Counted from the stretch's first letter, positions 8,755 through 20,018 are shown. The stretch: 64,000 bases of DNA from Ochrobactrum teleogrylli (GCF_006376685.1 NZ_VEWL01000001.1:685869-749868); one strand, 5' to 3'. Program-made: numbers and translations. The notes: generated by a model from the letters alone, not told the origin.

Positions 8755-11466
8755 ATGTCGGACGACATTCGCGCTGACAACACACGGCCCTCTCCCGATG
8801 CCCTGCTCGAACAGGCGGAGCGCGAAACGCGTGGCCGCCTGAAGATATTTCTGGGCGCAGCACCCGGTGTCGGCAAAACCTATGAAATGCTGATGTCCGG
8901 CAGGGCGCGCAAGGCCGATGGCGTTGATATCGTTATCGGCGTTGTCGAAACCCATGGCCGCCGCGACACCGAAGCACTGGTCGATGGGCTGGAAATCATT
9001 CCGCGCGCCCGCGTCGCCTATCATGGCCATGAACTGGAAGAGATGGACATTGACGCCGTGCTGGCGCGCCGTCCGCAGCTGGTTCTGGTGGATGAACTCG
9101 CCCACAGCAATGCGCCCGAAAGCCGACACCCCAAGCGCTATCAGGATGTGGAGGAAATCCTCGCACAAGGGATAGACGTCTATACCACGCTCAACATTCA
9201 ACACGTCGAAAGCCTGAATGATGTGGTGGCGCAGATCACGCGCATTCGCGTTCGTGAGACCGTGCCGGACAGCATTATCGACCGCGCCGACGATATCGAG
9301 CTGATCGACCTGACACCGGGCGATCTCATCAAGCGGCTCAATGAAGGCAAGGTCTATCTTCCAAAGACCGCGAAGCGCGCAATTCGCAACTATTTCTCAC
9401 CCGGCAATCTGACGGCGCTCCGCGAACTGGCACTGCGGCGCACTGCGCAGCGGGTGGACGAGCAGCTTCTCACCCATATGCGCGCCCATGCCATCGAAGG
9501 CCCGTGGGCTGCCGGCGACCGTATTCTTGTTGCCGTGGATGAAAGACCGCGTAGCGCGTCTCTCGTGCGCTATGCGCGCCGTCTTGCCGACCGGCTGCGC
9601 GCGCCATGGGCGGTCATTCACATTGAAACGCCCCGCTCGGCCACCATGTCGGAGGATGAAAAAGACCGGCTGTCGGCAACCATGCGCCTTGCCGAACAGT
9701 TGGGCGGCGAACCGATCATCATTCCCGGCCAGTCGGTGGCCGAAGACATTATTCGCTATGCCAGCACGCATAATTTCACGCAGGTTGTCGTCGGCAAATC
9801 GGCCAAGCCGCGCTGGCGTGAAATCATCGAAGGTTCGGTCGGGCACGATCTGATCCGCCGGGCAGGCGCCATCGATGTTCACATCACCGCTGGCATTGAT
9901 CAGGAGGCGGCAAATGCTGCCCGCAAGGTCAAGACCGCCGCGCCAACCGCGAGCCTGCAACTCCTGCCCTATGTGATTGGCATGGCGGTCATCACGGCGG
10001 CGCTCGCCGTCGGGCTGCTGCTCGACCAGTTTCTCGACGTGCGCAGCATAGCGCTGGTCTTCGTGGTCGGCGTTCTCGGCGTTGCAGTAACGCTTGGCCT
10101 GTGGCCAGCGCTGTTTGTGTCCGTCATCAGCGCTTTCGCCTATAATTTCTTCTTTCTCCTGCCGCTTTACACCCTGTCCATTGCGGACCCGGAAAGTGTG
10201 GTCGCCCTCGTCTTCTTCCTGCTCGTCAGTTTCGTGGCCAGCAATCTCGCAAGCCGCGTGCAGCGTCAGGCGGCATCGGCGCGCCAGCGCGCGCGCATGA
10301 CGGAGGATCTCTATCTTTTCAGCAAAAAGCTCGCGGGCACCGGCTCGCTGGACGATGTCCTTTGGGCAACGGCGTTCCAGATCGCGTCCATGCTGAAGGT
10401 GCGTGCGGTCATCCTGCTGCCGGAACGCGAAAGCATCGCGGTGCGCGCCGGATATCCGCCGGACGACACGCTCGACGATGCCGATATCGCCGCTGCCCAT
10501 TGGGCATGGGAGCACAATCTGCCCGCAGGACGTGGTGCGGATACGCTACCCGGCGCGCGTCGCCTTTACTTGCCACTGCGCACGGCGCGAACCTCGGTCG
10601 GCGTTATCGGTCTCGACAATGACCGGCAGGGACCGATACTCACGCCCGAACAGCAAAGACTGTTCGAAGCGCTGGCCGATCAGGCCGCCATCGCCATCGA
10701 GCGCGTGCAACTGGTGGAGGATGTCGAGCGGGCGAAGCTTGCTGCGGAAACCGACAAGTTGCGCTCCGCACTTCTCACTTCGATTTCGCACGACCTCAAG
10801 ACGCCGCTCGCGGCCATCATGGGTGCGGCCACCACATTGCGCGAATATCACGGCTCTTTGCCCGCTGAAGATCAGGCCGATCTTTATCAGACCATCGTGG
10901 ATCAGTCGGAACGTCTCAACCGCTTCATCGCCAATCTTCTGGACATGACCCGGATTGAAGCAGGCGCGATGGAGCCGAACCTGTCCCCGCATTATATCGG
11001 CGATATTGTCGGCGCTGCCCTGCACCGCGCCGCCAAAATTCTTGTGCGCCATGCAGTGCGCGTATCAGTACCCGCCGATCTTCCGATGCTGCGGTTGGAT
11101 GCGGTTCTGTTCGAACAGGTTCTGTTCAATCTTCTCGACAATGCCGCGAAATATGCGCCGGACGCCTCTGAAATTACCGTCGAAGCGCATATCAGCGGCA
11201 CGCGGCTCATTCTGGAAATTGCCGATCAGGGGCCGGGCATCCCCGCCGACGACACGGAACGGATTTTCGACAGCTTCTATCGCGTTCGCAAGGGCGATCA
11301 CGTACAAGCGGGTACAGGCCTTGGCCTTTCTATCGCGCGCGGTTTTGTCGAAGCGATGGGCGGCACCATATCCGCCCGCAATCGCGGCCAAAGCGGTGCG
11401 GGCGCGGTCTTCGTCATATCCCTGCCGCTTCCATCCGGCGACGCTGAAACGGAAACAACGCAATGA
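8755..11466 (+). CDS. kdpD: Sensor histidine kinase KdpD
   Basis: The 903-residue membrane sensor of potassium limitation. Domains in order: an N-terminal KdpD domain with Walker A 'GAAPGVGKT' at 34-42 and 'VLVDELAHSNAPES'; a universal-stress-protein-like domain ('ILVAVDERPRSASLVRYARRLADRLRAPW'); four clustered membrane helices at about 400-490; a GAF-like region; the HisKA box 'SISHDLKTPLAAI' with the phospho-histidine near residue 678; and HATPase motifs 'NLLDNAAKYAP', 'DQGPGIP' and 'GTGLGLSIARGF'. Start choice is between TTG 8752 and ATG 8755, which differ by one residue, behind AGGAG. The last four bases overlap kdpE. Confidence 0.96.
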   Translation: MSDDIRADNTRPSPDALLEQAERETRGRLKIFLGAAPGVGKTYEMLMSGRARKADGVDIVIGVVETHGRRDTEALVDGLEIIPRARVAYHGHELEEMDIDAVLARRPQLVLVDELAHSNAPESRHPKRYQDVEEILAQGIDVYTTLNIQHVESLNDVVAQITRIRVRETVPDSIIDRADDIELIDLTPGDLIKRLNEGKVYLPKTAKRAIRNYFSPGNLTALRELALRRTAQRVDEQLLTHMRAHAIEGPWAAGDRILVAVDERPRSASLVRYARRLADRLRAPWAVIHIETPRSATMSEDEKDRLSATMRLAEQLGGEPIIIPGQSVAEDIIRYASTHNFTQVVVGKSAKPRWREIIEGSVGHDLIRRAGAIDVHITAGIDQEAANAARKVKTAAPTASLQLLPYVIGMAVITAALAVGLLLDQFLDVRSIALVFVVGVLGVAVTLGLWPALFVSVISAFAYNFFFLLPLYTLSIADPESVVALVFFLLVSFVASNLASRVQRQAASARQRARMTEDLYLFSKKLAGTGSLDDVLWATAFQIASMLKVRAVILLPERESIAVRAGYPPDDTLDDADIAAAHWAWEHNLPAGRGADTLPGARRLYLPLRTARTSVGVIGLDNDRQGPILTPEQQRLFEALADQAAIAIERVQLVEDVERAKLAAETDKLRSALLTSISHDLKTPLAAIMGAATTLREYHGSLPAEDQADLYQTIVDQSERLNRFIANLLDMTRIEAGAMEPNLSPHYIGDIVGAALHRAAKILVRHAVRVSVPADLPMLRLDAVLFEQVLFNLLDNAAKYAPDASEITVEAHISGTRLILEIADQGPGIPADDTERIFDSFYRVRKGDHVQAGTGLGLSIARGFVEAMGGTISARNRGQSGAGAVFVISLPLPSGDAETETTQ

Positions 11467-12161
11467 ATATGCAAGCCGTCAAAGTGCTGATCGTCGATGA
11501 CGAACCGCCGATCCGCAAACTTCTGCGCGTCGGGCTGACCACCGAAGGCTACACGACCGTTGAAGCCGCCAATGCGGCCGAAGCGATGGAAAAGATTGAG
11601 GCCGAAAGTCCAGACCTGGTACTGCTCGACCTCGGCCTGCCGGATATGGACGGGCACCGGCTCCTGCTGCAATGGCGACAGGAAGGGCGCAGCCTGCCCA
11701 TCCTCATTCTTTCGAGCCGCACCGACGAAGTGGGCATTGTGAAAGCTCTCGAACTCGGCGCCGACGATTATGTGACCAAGCCCTTCGGTATGCGCGAACT
11801 TGCGGCACGCATGCGCGTTGCGCTCCGCCACAAGCTGCAACAGCAAGGCGAAAAGCCGATTTTCCAGAGCGGTGGTCTTTCGGTCGATCTGGTGCGGCGC
11901 ATCGTCAAGGTCGATGGCAACGACATCAAGCTGTCGCCCAAAGAATACGATATTCTGCGCCTTCTGGTGCAGCATGCGGGCAAGGTTTTGACGCATCAAT
12001 TTATTCTCAATCACGTCTGGGGTCCGGCGGCAGACGTGCAATATTTGCGCATCTATGTGCGCCAGCTTCGTCAGAAGATCGAAGCCCTGCCCGACCAGCC
12101 GCAATATATTCTCACCGAAACCGGTGTTGGCTATCGCCTGCGTGAAGCGGACGCCCTATAA
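11463..12161 (+). CDS. kdpE: Response regulator KdpE (OmpR family)
   Basis: The 232-residue protein has a receiver domain with the acidic pair in 'LIVDDEPPIRKL', the phospho-acceptor D56 in 'LLDLGLPDMDG' and the conserved lysine in 'DYVTKPFG'. A C-terminal winged helix follows ('LSPKEYDILRLLVQHAGKVLTHQFIL' to 'TETGVGYRLRE'). KdpD would phosphorylate it, and it would activate the kdpFABC promoter. ATGA overlap with kdpD suggests coupled translation. The sensor and regulator follow the pump genes in the same orientation, so the system can amplify its own expression. Confidence 0.96.
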   Translation: MNMQAVKVLIVDDEPPIRKLLRVGLTTEGYTTVEAANAAEAMEKIEAESPDLVLLDLGLPDMDGHRLLLQWRQEGRSLPILILSSRTDEVGIVKALELGADDYVTKPFGMRELAARMRVALRHKLQQQGEKPIFQSGGLSVDLVRRIVKVDGNDIKLSPKEYDILRLLVQHAGKVLTHQFILNHVWGPAADVQYLRIYVRQLRQKIEALPDQPQYILTETGVGYRLREADAL

Positions 12162-12200
12162 TCAGAAAGACGCTGAGAAAACCGGTAACGGAGGTATTCG

Positions 12201-12605
12201 ATGGTCGAGCTGACGAACAATCTGGAGAATCTGGAATTCATTATATCAAAGGCGCGCGAATATGACGTGCAAGTGCCTGCGGTGGACGAGGATTCCGGCT
12301 CCAATCCCGGCGACGACAGGGATGTCGATATTCTCGATGCGTCAATTGACAACCCAACCCGGAAAGAGCTTTTCGCCGCCATCCGCTCGCTGAACGAAGA
12401 TCAGCGTATCGAATTGCTCGCCTTGATGTGGGTGGGGCGCGGCGATTTCTCGGCAGAGGAATGGGACGACGCGCTATCCACCGCAAGCGAACGCCATAAT
12501 GGGCGCGAGGCAAAATACCTGATCGGAACACCGCTTCTGGGCGATTATATCGAGGAAGGCCTTGTGTCGCTCGGCATCGATGTCGAAGCCTACGATAATG
12601 AATAA
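12201..12605 (+). CDS. DUF3775 domain-containing protein
   Basis: An acidic 134-residue soluble protein starting at ATG 12201 behind CGGAGG. The core 'NPTRKELFAAIRSLNEDQRIELLALMWVGRGDFSAEEWDDALSTA' followed by 'KYLIGTPLLGDYIEEGLVSLG' is what I recognise as the DUF3775 family of small alphaproteobacterial proteins. No function is known. It follows kdpE by 39 bases with no terminator, so it may be read from the kdp transcript, though nothing in the protein links it to potassium. Confidence 0.75.
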   Translation: MVELTNNLENLEFIISKAREYDVQVPAVDEDSGSNPGDDRDVDILDASIDNPTRKELFAAIRSLNEDQRIELLALMWVGRGDFSAEEWDDALSTASERHNGREAKYLIGTPLLGDYIEEGLVSLGIDVEAYDNE

Positions 12606-12747
12606 GAAAAATTGATGGTTCCATCCGTCCTTCTGTTTTGACGCTGCCATATCCGGGCATTAGAGTTGCCCGCAAATGTAACCGGTTCGATTTGGATCCG
12701 CTTGCAGAACAACATATGGGAATTCAAAAACGACGGAGGAAAGCGCC

Positions 12748-14193
12748 ATGCTTCAGAAGAACCTGGTTCAGAAAACGGATTTTTATATCGACGGCGCCTG
12801 GCGGGCTCCAATCGACGCCAAGAGCATCGAAGTCGTCAATCCGGCCAATGAAAAGCCCTATGCGGTGATCTCTGGCGGTTCGGCTGCCGATATCGATCTC
12901 GCGGTTGCGGCAGCGCGCAAAGCCTTCCCTGCATGGGCCGAAACGCCCGCGAAGGAGCGTATCGCCTATATCCGCCGTATTGCTGAAATCTACGATTCCC
13001 GCATGGATGAAATGGCCAAGGCCATTTCGCACGAAATGGGGGCGCCGATCACGCTTGCGCGTGAATCGCAGGCTGCCGTTGGCGTGTCGCATATCAAGGC
13101 TTTTGTCGCTGCCTTCGAGAGTTTCGAGTTCGAAGAAATTCTTTCTCCGAAATTTCCAAACCAGACCATCGTGCACGAACCGATCGGCGTTTGCGGGCTG
13201 ATCACCCCGTGGAACTGGCCGATGAACCAGATTGCGCTGAAGGTCATTCCCGCGATTGCGGTTGGCTGCACGGTCGTGCTCAAGCCGTCCGAAATCGCAC
13301 CGATGTCGGCGATGCTGTTTGCGGAATTCGTCGATGCAGCCGGTCTGCCGAAGGGCGTGTTCAACCTCGTCAATGGCGAAGGTCCGGTGGTCGGCGAAGC
13401 GCTGTCGCAGCACCCGGATGTGGACATGATGTCCTTCACCGGCTCGACGCGCGCAGGCACGGCGGTTTCCCGCGCCGCAGCGGCAACCGTCAAGCGCGTT
13501 TCGCTGGAACTCGGCGGCAAGTCGCCGAACATCGTCTTTGCCGATAGCGATCTGGAAAAGACCATCGAGCGCAGCCTTGCCCATTGCTTCGAGAATACCG
13601 GCCAGTCCTGCAATGCGCCGACGCGCATGCTGGTTGAGCGCTCGGTCTATGACAAGGCCGTCGAACTCGCGAAGAAGGTCACCGAAGGCACCAAGGTCGG
13701 CGATCCTGCGGAAGAAGGCGATCATATCGGGCCACTTTCCTCGTCGATTCAGTTCGAAAAGGTCCAAAAGCTGATCCAGAAAGGCATCGATGAAGGCGCA
13801 CGCCTCGTTGCCGGCGGCACTGGCCGCCCGGATGGCTTCACCGAAGGCGACTTCGTCAAGCCGACCGTCTTCGCCGATGTGAACAACGACATGACCATCG
13901 CCCGCGAAGAAATCTTCGGACCAGTGCTGGCCATGATCCCGTTTGAAACGGAAGAAGAAGCTATCGCCATCGCCAACGATACGCCTTACGGTCTGGCCGC
14001 CTATATCCAGACCGGCAGCCCGGAACGCGCCAAGCGCGTTGCGCGCAAGCTTCGCGCAGGCATGATCCAGATCAACGGCACGTCCCGCGCTCCGGGCAGC
14101 CCGTTCGGCGGATACAAGCAGTCGGGCAACGGTCGCGAAGGCGGCAAATGGGGCCTCGAAGACTTCATGGAAGTGAAGCTGATCAGCGGTTGA
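12748..14193 (+). CDS. NAD(P)-dependent aldehyde dehydrogenase family protein
   Basis: The 481-residue enzyme has the complete ALDH catalytic set: N156 in 'TPWNWPMNQ', the general base E254 in 'LELGGKSPN', and the nucleophile C288 in 'NTGQSCNAPTR'. Cofactor-binding 'FTGSTRAGTAVSRAAA' and the C-terminal 'GSPFGGYKQSGNGREGG' are also present. It oxidises an aldehyde to the acid; the substrate is not fixed by context, since the neighbours are DUF3775 and a convergent peptidase. GACGGAGGAAAG precedes the ATG. It is not an IolA-type CoA-acylating methylmalonate semialdehyde dehydrogenase, despite the iol locus 38 kb away. Confidence 0.88.
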   Translation: MLQKNLVQKTDFYIDGAWRAPIDAKSIEVVNPANEKPYAVISGGSAADIDLAVAAARKAFPAWAETPAKERIAYIRRIAEIYDSRMDEMAKAISHEMGAPITLARESQAAVGVSHIKAFVAAFESFEFEEILSPKFPNQTIVHEPIGVCGLITPWNWPMNQIALKVIPAIAVGCTVVLKPSEIAPMSAMLFAEFVDAAGLPKGVFNLVNGEGPVVGEALSQHPDVDMMSFTGSTRAGTAVSRAAAATVKRVSLELGGKSPNIVFADSDLEKTIERSLAHCFENTGQSCNAPTRMLVERSVYDKAVELAKKVTEGTKVGDPAEEGDHIGPLSSSIQFEKVQKLIQKGIDEGARLVAGGTGRPDGFTEGDFVKPTVFADVNNDMTIAREEIFGPVLAMIPFETEEEAIAIANDTPYGLAAYIQTGSPERAKRVARKLRAGMIQINGTSRAPGSPFGGYKQSGNGREGGKWGLEDFMEVKLISG

Positions 14194-14218
14194 TCTCAAC
14201 CAGCAGATGTTAAACATG

Positions 14219-14248
14219 AAAAAGCGCCGCTAAACGGCGCTTTTTTTC
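14219..14248 (+). terminator. Rho-independent terminator of the aldehyde dehydrogenase gene
   Basis: AAAGCGCCG - CTAAA - CGGCGCTTT followed by further T residues lies 26 bases after the stop. The A-rich left flank means it could also work for the convergent minus-strand gene. Confidence 0.88.
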
Positions 14249-14282
14249 CTTTATAAAAGTTCACTCTCGAAATCGAGACCGT

Positions 14283-16028
14283 TCAGGCAACCGGCGTGGA
14301 TGGGAACAGCGCCTGCAAGGCATCGTAGGATGCCAGCACGGTTTCCATCTGCGCGGTATGGCCCTTGACGAAAGCATCACCATAGACCGTTTCGTCCGGA
14401 TATTCGGTGATGAGCGTCATTGGCACCGTATGTCGGTCATCGACGCCGACAAGGCACGGAAATCCGTTGATGATGCGGAAACCCGTTTCGCCTGCATGCT
14501 GCTCGAAAAGCCTGATCTGGGCGTTGTTATAAGCGACCAGCCCGTCAATCGCGGCCAGATGTTTCGTTACGCGGTCGATCAGTTCCTCTGCGTGCCTCTC
14601 CCATGAGGCATGGTGGCGGATGATCAGGAAAAAGCCTTTCGGCAGCGTCCACATGGCAAAGGAACGCGGCACATAGCCTGAGAGCGGGCGCGTCCATTCA
14701 TGCGACGGATAACCATGCAGGTTGACGTGCAGTTTCGCATCCGTCAGCCTTTCAGCCTCGACACGAATGGCCTTTTCGTAGAGCCCCTCGCCGCTGCGAT
14801 ATTCCAGATCATCACCCAGCGCCGTATAGCGCGCCGCATGATGTATGTGGTGCGGCTGCAGTGCGCAAAGCCGCTTGTGTATCTCGTATCCATCCGGGTT
14901 TTCCTGCGGGGAGATCGTGAAATGCGCGCCTTCGCGCGTGACAAGCCGATTGGCCGCACGCAACGCGCCGACAACGCCCGTCGTTTCATTGGCATGCTGA
15001 CCGGCGCTGATCATCATCGCGGCATCGCTGCCCTTGCGATAGGTCGCGCGCACCGCTCTGCCCGAACGGGTTTTTGCCTCGAACGGCTCACCGCCCAGAC
15101 GGGCGAGTTCACGGCGGATCTGATCGGCGGAAAGCGGCGCTTGCGCCGTCTCCAGCACCTGTTCTGCCGTCAGCGCGTCATCGGTGGAAAGCGGTCTCGT
15201 TTCCACTCTGACCGACGGCTCGGCATCGCGAAAGCAGACTTCTGGCACAATCTGGCCCGGTTGCAACCCACGATCACCCACTGGACGACTGGACTTTTTT
15301 TGAAATACTTCAAGCAGCGAGAAATAGATATCCTCGTGCATGGCTTCGGTGAGGCTCAGCGTTTCCTCATCGTAAGGCAGGCGACGGTCGGTGATGGGCA
15401 AGCTGACCGTAATGTTCAGTTCATCGAAATAAGGTTCGCCACGCTTCCAGTCATGGGCCGCGATGGTCGAAACCGTGTCATGAAAGAGCTTTTCATAGGA
15501 TGTTTCATAGCGCGCGCTTTCAGTCTTGCCGCCTTGCGTGACCGTCAGCCAGCCGGTTGGCGAGACCAGCGTTTCGCCGATGAAATCCACATGCACGCGG
15601 TTCGGGGCAAAAACCCGGTGCTTCTCGCTATGACCATCGGTAAAGGTCAGATCGACTTCATAATGAAAATCGTCTTTGTCCGAAGCTGCAAAAGCCACCT
15701 CCGCCTCCGGCAGCAGCACTGACAAAGGATAGGTTTCGAGCAGGAAACGGTTCTGCACGCAGGCTTCGTGGCGTGGATAGCGGATCGCAGCCGACTTCAG
15801 CGCCGCGCCATCGACTTCTTCCAGAAAGAAATGCAGGAGCGGCTTGTAAGCCGAGCGCAGGCGCGCCTCGACGCCTGCTTCGCGCAGCTTCGTTTCCGCT
15901 GCAAAGCGGCTCGGCTGGTCATCGAACAGCCAGGCTTCCACCTTCGCGTCGCGCATTTCCGGTTTCAGAAAATGATCGACAAGCGCATGAACGGTACGCG
16001 GATAGGTTTTCTCAAAAAGCACGCTCAT
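14283..16028 (-). CDS. Zinc carboxypeptidase (peptidase M14)-like protein
   Basis: The 581-residue protein has a C-terminal M14-type domain from about residue 330. The zinc ligands H345 and E348 lie in '[11 protein letters not shown]' and the third ligand H438 in '[12 protein letters not shown]'. '[16 protein letters not shown]' (about 372-387) carries the 'NPDG' signature found in M14 exopeptidases. The N-terminal 300 residues are a separate region of unrecognised fold rich in strands. No signal peptide is seen. It could be a cytoplasmic carboxypeptidase or an amidase/deacylase of the AstE-like branch. It is transcribed divergently from the 5-oxoprolinase with 190 bases between starts, which suggests a role in degrading peptides or gamma-glutamyl compounds. 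Confidence 0.75.
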   Translation of the reverse strand: MSVLFEKTYPRTVHALVDHFLKPEMRDAKVEAWLFDDQPSRFAAETKLREAGVEARLRSAYKPLLHFFLEEVDGAALKSAAIRYPRHEACVQNRFLLETYPLSVLLPEAEVAFAASDKDDFHYEVDLTFTDGHSEKHRVFAPNRVHVDFIGETLVSPTGWLTVTQGGKTESARYETSYEKLFHDTVSTIAAHDWKRGEPYFDELNITVSLPITDRRLPYDEETLSLTEAMHEDIYFSLLEVFQKKSSRPVGDRGLQPGQIVPEVCFRDAEPSVRVETRPLSTDDALTAEQVLETAQAPLSADQIRRELARLGGEPFEAKTRSGRAVRATYRKGSDAAMMISAGQHANETTGVVGALRAANRLVTREGAHFTISPQENPDGYEIHKRLCALQPHHIHHAARYTALGDDLEYRSGEGLYEKAIRVEAERLTDAKLHVNLHGYPSHEWTRPLSGYVPRSFAMWTLPKGFFLIIRHHASWERHAEELIDRVTKHLAAIDGLVAYNNAQIRLFEQHAGETGFRIINGFPCLVGVDDRHTVPMTLITEYPDETVYGDAFVKGHTAQMETVLASYDALQALFPSTPVA

Positions 16029-16218
16029 CGGGAAGTCCTGCCAATGGGATCAAAGCGGGGTCAAGGCTGTCGCGCAGCCAGTCGCCAAGAAGATTTTGGA
16101 ATATACCCCGAAAAGGGTGAAACGGTTTTCGGGATGTGCGTATAAACAAATACTGAGAGCGCGTCACCCTAATAGGATAAATGCGACCCGCTTTATAACT
16201 TGTGTGAGGGAGCCAGCG

Positions 16219-19200
16219 ATGAGCGGAACGGGACGCGGAGTATGGGATTTCTGGATCGACCGCGGCGGTACGTTTACGGACGTCATCGGGCGGGATCCGC
16301 AGGGCCAGCTCCATGCACGCAAGGTTCTCTCCGAAAACCCGTCTGCCTATAAGGACGCCGCCGTTCACGGCATTCGCCTGCATCTGGGCCTGAACTCCGG
16401 TGAAACGATTCCCGCCGGTGCCATCGGCGAAGTTCGCATGGGCACGACGGTCGCCACCAATGCGCTTCTGGAGCGCAAGGGCGAGCGGCTGGCCCTTGTT
16501 ACCACAAGGGGTTTCCGTGATGCGCTGCGCATTGGCTATCAGGAACGCAAGAACATCTTCGCGACCGAAATCATCAAGCCGGAAGCGCTTTATGAAAAGG
16601 TCGTGGAACTGAATGAGCGCGTTCAGGCGGATGGCACGGTTGAAACGGCTCTCGATCCCTCCGAGGCCGAAGCCGTACTGGTTGCGCTGAAGGAACAGGG
16701 CTACAAATCCGTCGCCATCGCGCTCATGCATGCTTTTAAGTTTCCCTCGCATGAGGCTGAAATTGCTCGCATTGCGCGCGGTCTCGACTTCGAGCAGGTC
16801 TCCGTTAGCCACGAGGTTTCGCCGCTGATCAAGCTGGTCGGTCGTGGCGACACTACAGTCGTCGATGCCTATCTGTCGCCGGTTCTTCGCCGTTACGTTG
16901 CGCAGGTTTCCAATGAGCTGGATGTCGAGCGCACCGGCGCGCGCGTCATGTTCATGATGTCGTCGGGTGGTCTCACGGCCGCTGATCTGTTTCAGGGCAA
17001 GGATGCAATCCTGTCCGGCCCGGCTGGTGGCGTTGTCGGCCTCGCCCGAACCGGCGAAACGGCAGGCTTTCCGAAAGTCATCGGCTTTGACATGGGCGGC
17101 ACCTCCACGGACGTCGCGCATTTCGATGGCGAATATGAACGCGCTTTCGAAACGGAAGTGGCTGGCGTGCGCGTGCGGGCACCGATGATGCTGATCCACA
17201 CCGTTGCCGCAGGCGGCGGCTCGATCCTGCATTATGACGCCGGACGTTTCCGCGTCGGCCCGGATTCGGCGGGCGCCAATCCCGGTCCGGCCTGCTATCG
17301 CAACGGTGGACCGCTCGCCGTCACCGATGCCAATGTCATGCTGGGCAAGCTTCTGCCGGAATTTTTCCCGGCAATCTTTGGCCCGGACCAGAACCAGACG
17401 CTCGATGTGGAGCGGGTGCGGGAACTTTTCTCCGCGCTCGCAGCCGAAATTGGCGATGGTCGCTCGCCGGAAGCCGTTGCCGATGGATTCATCCGCATTG
17501 CAGTGGCCAATATGGTCGAGGCCATCAAGAAAATTTCCGTCCAGCGCGGCTATGACGTGACGCGCTATGCGCTCAACTGCTTTGGCGGTGCGGGTGGCCA
17601 GCACGCCTGTCTCGTTGCCGATGCGCTTGGCATGAAGAATATTCTCCTCCATCCAATGTCCGGTCTGCTGTCCGCCTATGGCATGGGTCTGGCCGATATT
17701 CGCGCCACCCGTCAAAAGGCGCTCGGCGTCGCGCTCGATCCGGCAGCGCCTTCAGCCCTGAAAGAACTGGGTGAAGAACTGGCGCAGGAATGCGTGGCCG
17801 AACTTCTGGCTCAAGGCATAGAAGCCGCAGCCGTGCAGCGTCATCTGCGCGCCCACATCCGCTATGCGGGCACCGACACCGTGCTCTCCGTTGAAGCCAC
17901 CTTCCCTGCTAAGGACAATGCCGACCGCCTTCGCGCCGAGTTCGAGGCGGCCCATAAGCGCCGTTTCGGCTTCATTGCGGAGAACAAGGCTCTCGTTATC
18001 GACGCGGTGGAAGTCGAAGCCGTGGGTGGTGGCGCAGGCGAAACCGAAAGCGCCCAATCGCTCGACAGCGATCTGGAAGCTGCAACCGCCAAGCGGACCC
18101 GCTTCTTCTCGCAGGGCGAGTTGCACGACGCGGGCGTTGTCTTGCGCGAGCAGATGCAACGCGGCCAGACTGTCACCGGCCCGGCGATCATCATCGAGAA
18201 AAACCAGACTATCGTTATCGAAGATGGCTGGCAGGCCCGCCTGACTGCGCATGACCACGTCGTGCTGACGCGCATCAAGGCGCTGCCTGCGCGCACGGCC
18301 ATCGGCACCGAAGCCGACCCGGTCATGCTGGAGATTTTCAACAATCTCTTCATGTCCATTGCCGAACAGATGGGCGTTACGCTTCAAAACACTGCCTATT
18401 CGGTGAATATCAAGGAGCGTCTCGACTTTTCCTGTGCGGTTTTCGACGCGGCAGGCAATCTCGTCGCCAATGCACCGCATATGCCGGTGCATCTCGGTTC
18501 CATGGATGCGTCGGTCGCCACCGCCATTCGCGAGAACAGCGATATCAAGCCGGGCGATGTGTTTCTCATCAACGCGCCTTATAATGGCGGCACCCACCTG
18601 CCCGACCTCACCGTCTGCACGCCGGTTTTCGATGACGAGAACCGTGAAATCCGTTTCTGGGTGGCAAGCCGTGGACACCATGCGGATATTGGCGGCATCG
18701 CGCCGGGTTCCATGTCGCCGCTTGCGGTCAATATCGAGCAGGAAGGCGTCTATATCGACAATTTCAAGCTGGTAGATCGCGGCACCTTCCGCGAAGAGGC
18801 GCTTGCCGCTCTGCTGACTGGCGCGACCTACCCTGTCCGTAACCTGACGCAGAACGTCAACGACCTGAAGGCGCAGATCGCGGCCAACGAAAAGGGCGTG
18901 GCCGAGCTGAAAAAGATGATCGGCCTATTCGGCGAGCATGTCGTGAAAGCCTATATGGGCCACGTTCAGGACAATGCCGCCGAAAGCGTGCGCCGCGTAC
19001 TCGACAAGCTGCCGGACGGCCATTTCACCTATGAGATGGACCAGGGCTGCCAAATCGAGGTGCGCGTCACCATCGACAAGGAAAAGCGCGAAGCGACGGT
19101 CGATTTCACCGGCACGTCGGAACAGCGTTCCGACAATTTCAATGCGCCAGAGCCCGTCACCCGCGCGGCTGTGCTTTATGTCTTCCGCGTGCTGGTTGAG

Positions 19201-19842
19201 GGCGACATTCCGATGAATGCGGGCTGCCTGCGACCGATCAGGATCATTGTGCCGGAAGGCTCGATGCTCTCTCCGCAATATCCAGCGGCGGTCGTGGCGG
19301 GCAATGTCGAAGTCAGTCAGGCTGTCACCAACTGCCTGTTCGGCGCGACCAAGGCGATGGCCGCAGCGCAGGGCACGATGAACAATCTAACTTTCGGCAA
19401 TGACGAATATCAGTATTACGAAACCATCTGTTCCGGCGCGCCCGCCGGTCCCGGTTTCAACGGTGCCAATGCTGTGCACACCCACATGACCAATTCGCGC
19501 CTGACCGACCCGGAAATTCTGGAAACCCGCTTCCCCGTCTTGCTGGAAGACTTCCATATTCGAAAGGACTCCGGCGGCAGGGGCAAATGGCACGCGGGCG
19601 ACGGCACCAGGCGCACGATCCGCGCGCTGAAAACGCTGGAATTTGCCATTCTTTCCGGTCATCGCCGGGTGGCGGCTTTCGGTCTGGAAGGCGGCGAAGC
19701 TGGCCAGACCGGCCGTAATGAAGTGCGTCGCAAGGACGGGTCCATCGACGTATTAGGAAATTGCGACCAGACTGTTCTGGAAGCAGGTGAAGCCTTCACC
19801 GTCATCACGCCGACTGGTGGCGGATACGGCAAGCCTGAATAA
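16219..19842 (+). CDS. 5-oxoprolinase / fused hydantoinase A-B family protein
   Basis: A 1207-residue single-chain enzyme. The N-terminal half is HyuA-like (ATP-binding '[12 protein letters not shown]' at 14-25, '[16 protein letters not shown]', '[11 protein letters not shown]'). The HyuB-like half starts near residue 695 ('[20 protein letters not shown]', then '[15 protein letters not shown]' and '[13 protein letters not shown]'). This architecture is that of eukaryote-type 5-oxoprolinase, which hydrolyses 5-oxo-L-proline to glutamate with ATP. Many bacteria split the halves into two genes. ATG 16219 is preceded by GAGGGAG; the frame is open further upstream but without family sequence. An N-methylhydantoinase or acetone-carboxylase-like specificity cannot be excluded by reading alone. 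Confidence 0.85.
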   Translation: MSGTGRGVWDFWIDRGGTFTDVIGRDPQGQLHARKVLSENPSAYKDAAVHGIRLHLGLNSGETIPAGAIGEVRMGTTVATNALLERKGERLALVTTRGFRDALRIGYQERKNIFATEIIKPEALYEKVVELNERVQADGTVETALDPSEAEAVLVALKEQGYKSVAIALMHAFKFPSHEAEIARIARGLDFEQVSVSHEVSPLIKLVGRGDTTVVDAYLSPVLRRYVAQVSNELDVERTGARVMFMMSSGGLTAADLFQGKDAILSGPAGGVVGLARTGETAGFPKVIGFDMGGTSTDVAHFDGEYERAFETEVAGVRVRAPMMLIHTVAAGGGSILHYDAGRFRVGPDSAGANPGPACYRNGGPLAVTDANVMLGKLLPEFFPAIFGPDQNQTLDVERVRELFSALAAEIGDGRSPEAVADGFIRIAVANMVEAIKKISVQRGYDVTRYALNCFGGAGGQHACLVADALGMKNILLHPMSGLLSAYGMGLADIRATRQKALGVALDPAAPSALKELGEELAQECVAELLAQGIEAAAVQRHLRAHIRYAGTDTVLSVEATFPAKDNADRLRAEFEAAHKRRFGFIAENKALVIDAVEVEAVGGGAGETESAQSLDSDLEAATAKRTRFFSQGELHDAGVVLREQMQRGQTVTGPAIIIEKNQTIVIEDGWQARLTAHDHVVLTRIKALPARTAIGTEADPVMLEIFNNLFMSIAEQMGVTLQNTAYSVNIKERLDFSCAVFDAAGNLVANAPHMPVHLGSMDASVATAIRENSDIKPGDVFLINAPYNGGTHLPDLTVCTPVFDDENREIRFWVASRGHHADIGGIAPGSMSPLAVNIEQEGVYIDNFKLVDRGTFREEALAALLTGATYPVRNLTQNVNDLKAQIAANEKGVAELKKMIGLFGEHVVKAYMGHVQDNAAESVRRVLDKLPDGHFTYEMDQGCQIEVRVTIDKEKREATVDFTGTSEQRSDNFNAPEPVTRAAVLYVFRVLVEGDIPMNAGCLRPIRIIVPEGSMLSPQYPAAVVAGNVEVSQAVTNCLFGATKAMAAAQGTMNNLTFGNDEYQYYETICSGAPAGPGFNGANAVHTHMTNSRLTDPEILETRFPVLLEDFHIRKDSGGRGKWHAGDGTRRTIRALKTLEFAILSGHRRVAAFGLEGGEAGQTGRNEVRRKDGSIDVLGNCDQTVLEAGEAFTVITPTGGGYGKPE

Positions 19843-19862
19843 CCGAGATGAATATTAACAAA

Positions 19863-19899
19863 GCACAACGCCGCCAGCTCATGTCTGGCGGCGTTGTGC
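19863..19899. terminator. Long perfect hairpin after the oxoprolinase gene
   Basis: Arms GCACAACGCCGCCAG (19863-19877) and CTGGCGGCGTTGTGC (19885-19899) pair perfectly over 15 bp around a 7-base loop. There is no long T-run on either side, so this may terminate only partly, protect the 3' end, or be a protein site. Confidence 0.55.
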
Positions 19900-20018
19900 A
19901 TTCAACCGGGATAAAACCGGGCAAAATCAATGCGTGCCGACGCATTTGCGAACGGTTTTTCCACCCTTTCGGTCCACCCCGAAAAATGTTAGAATTATTC
20001 ACCAAAATTCGATCTATA

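Noticed and set aside
12748-14193. Assignment as IolA (methylmalonate semialdehyde dehydrogenase) to complete the inositol pathway
   Set aside because: The active-site region reads NTGQSCNAP, not the GQRCMA form typical of the CoA-acylating group, and it is 38 kb from the iol genes.
12724-14217. 497-residue minus-strand open frame opposite the aldehyde dehydrogenase
   Set aside because: Shadow frame with coding-complement composition; the plus-strand product has a complete catalytic set.
19989-20008. TTAGAATTATTC as a second Irr-type box near the amino acid transporter
   Set aside because: Only the left half fits; the right half reads TTCACCA and lacks symmetry.
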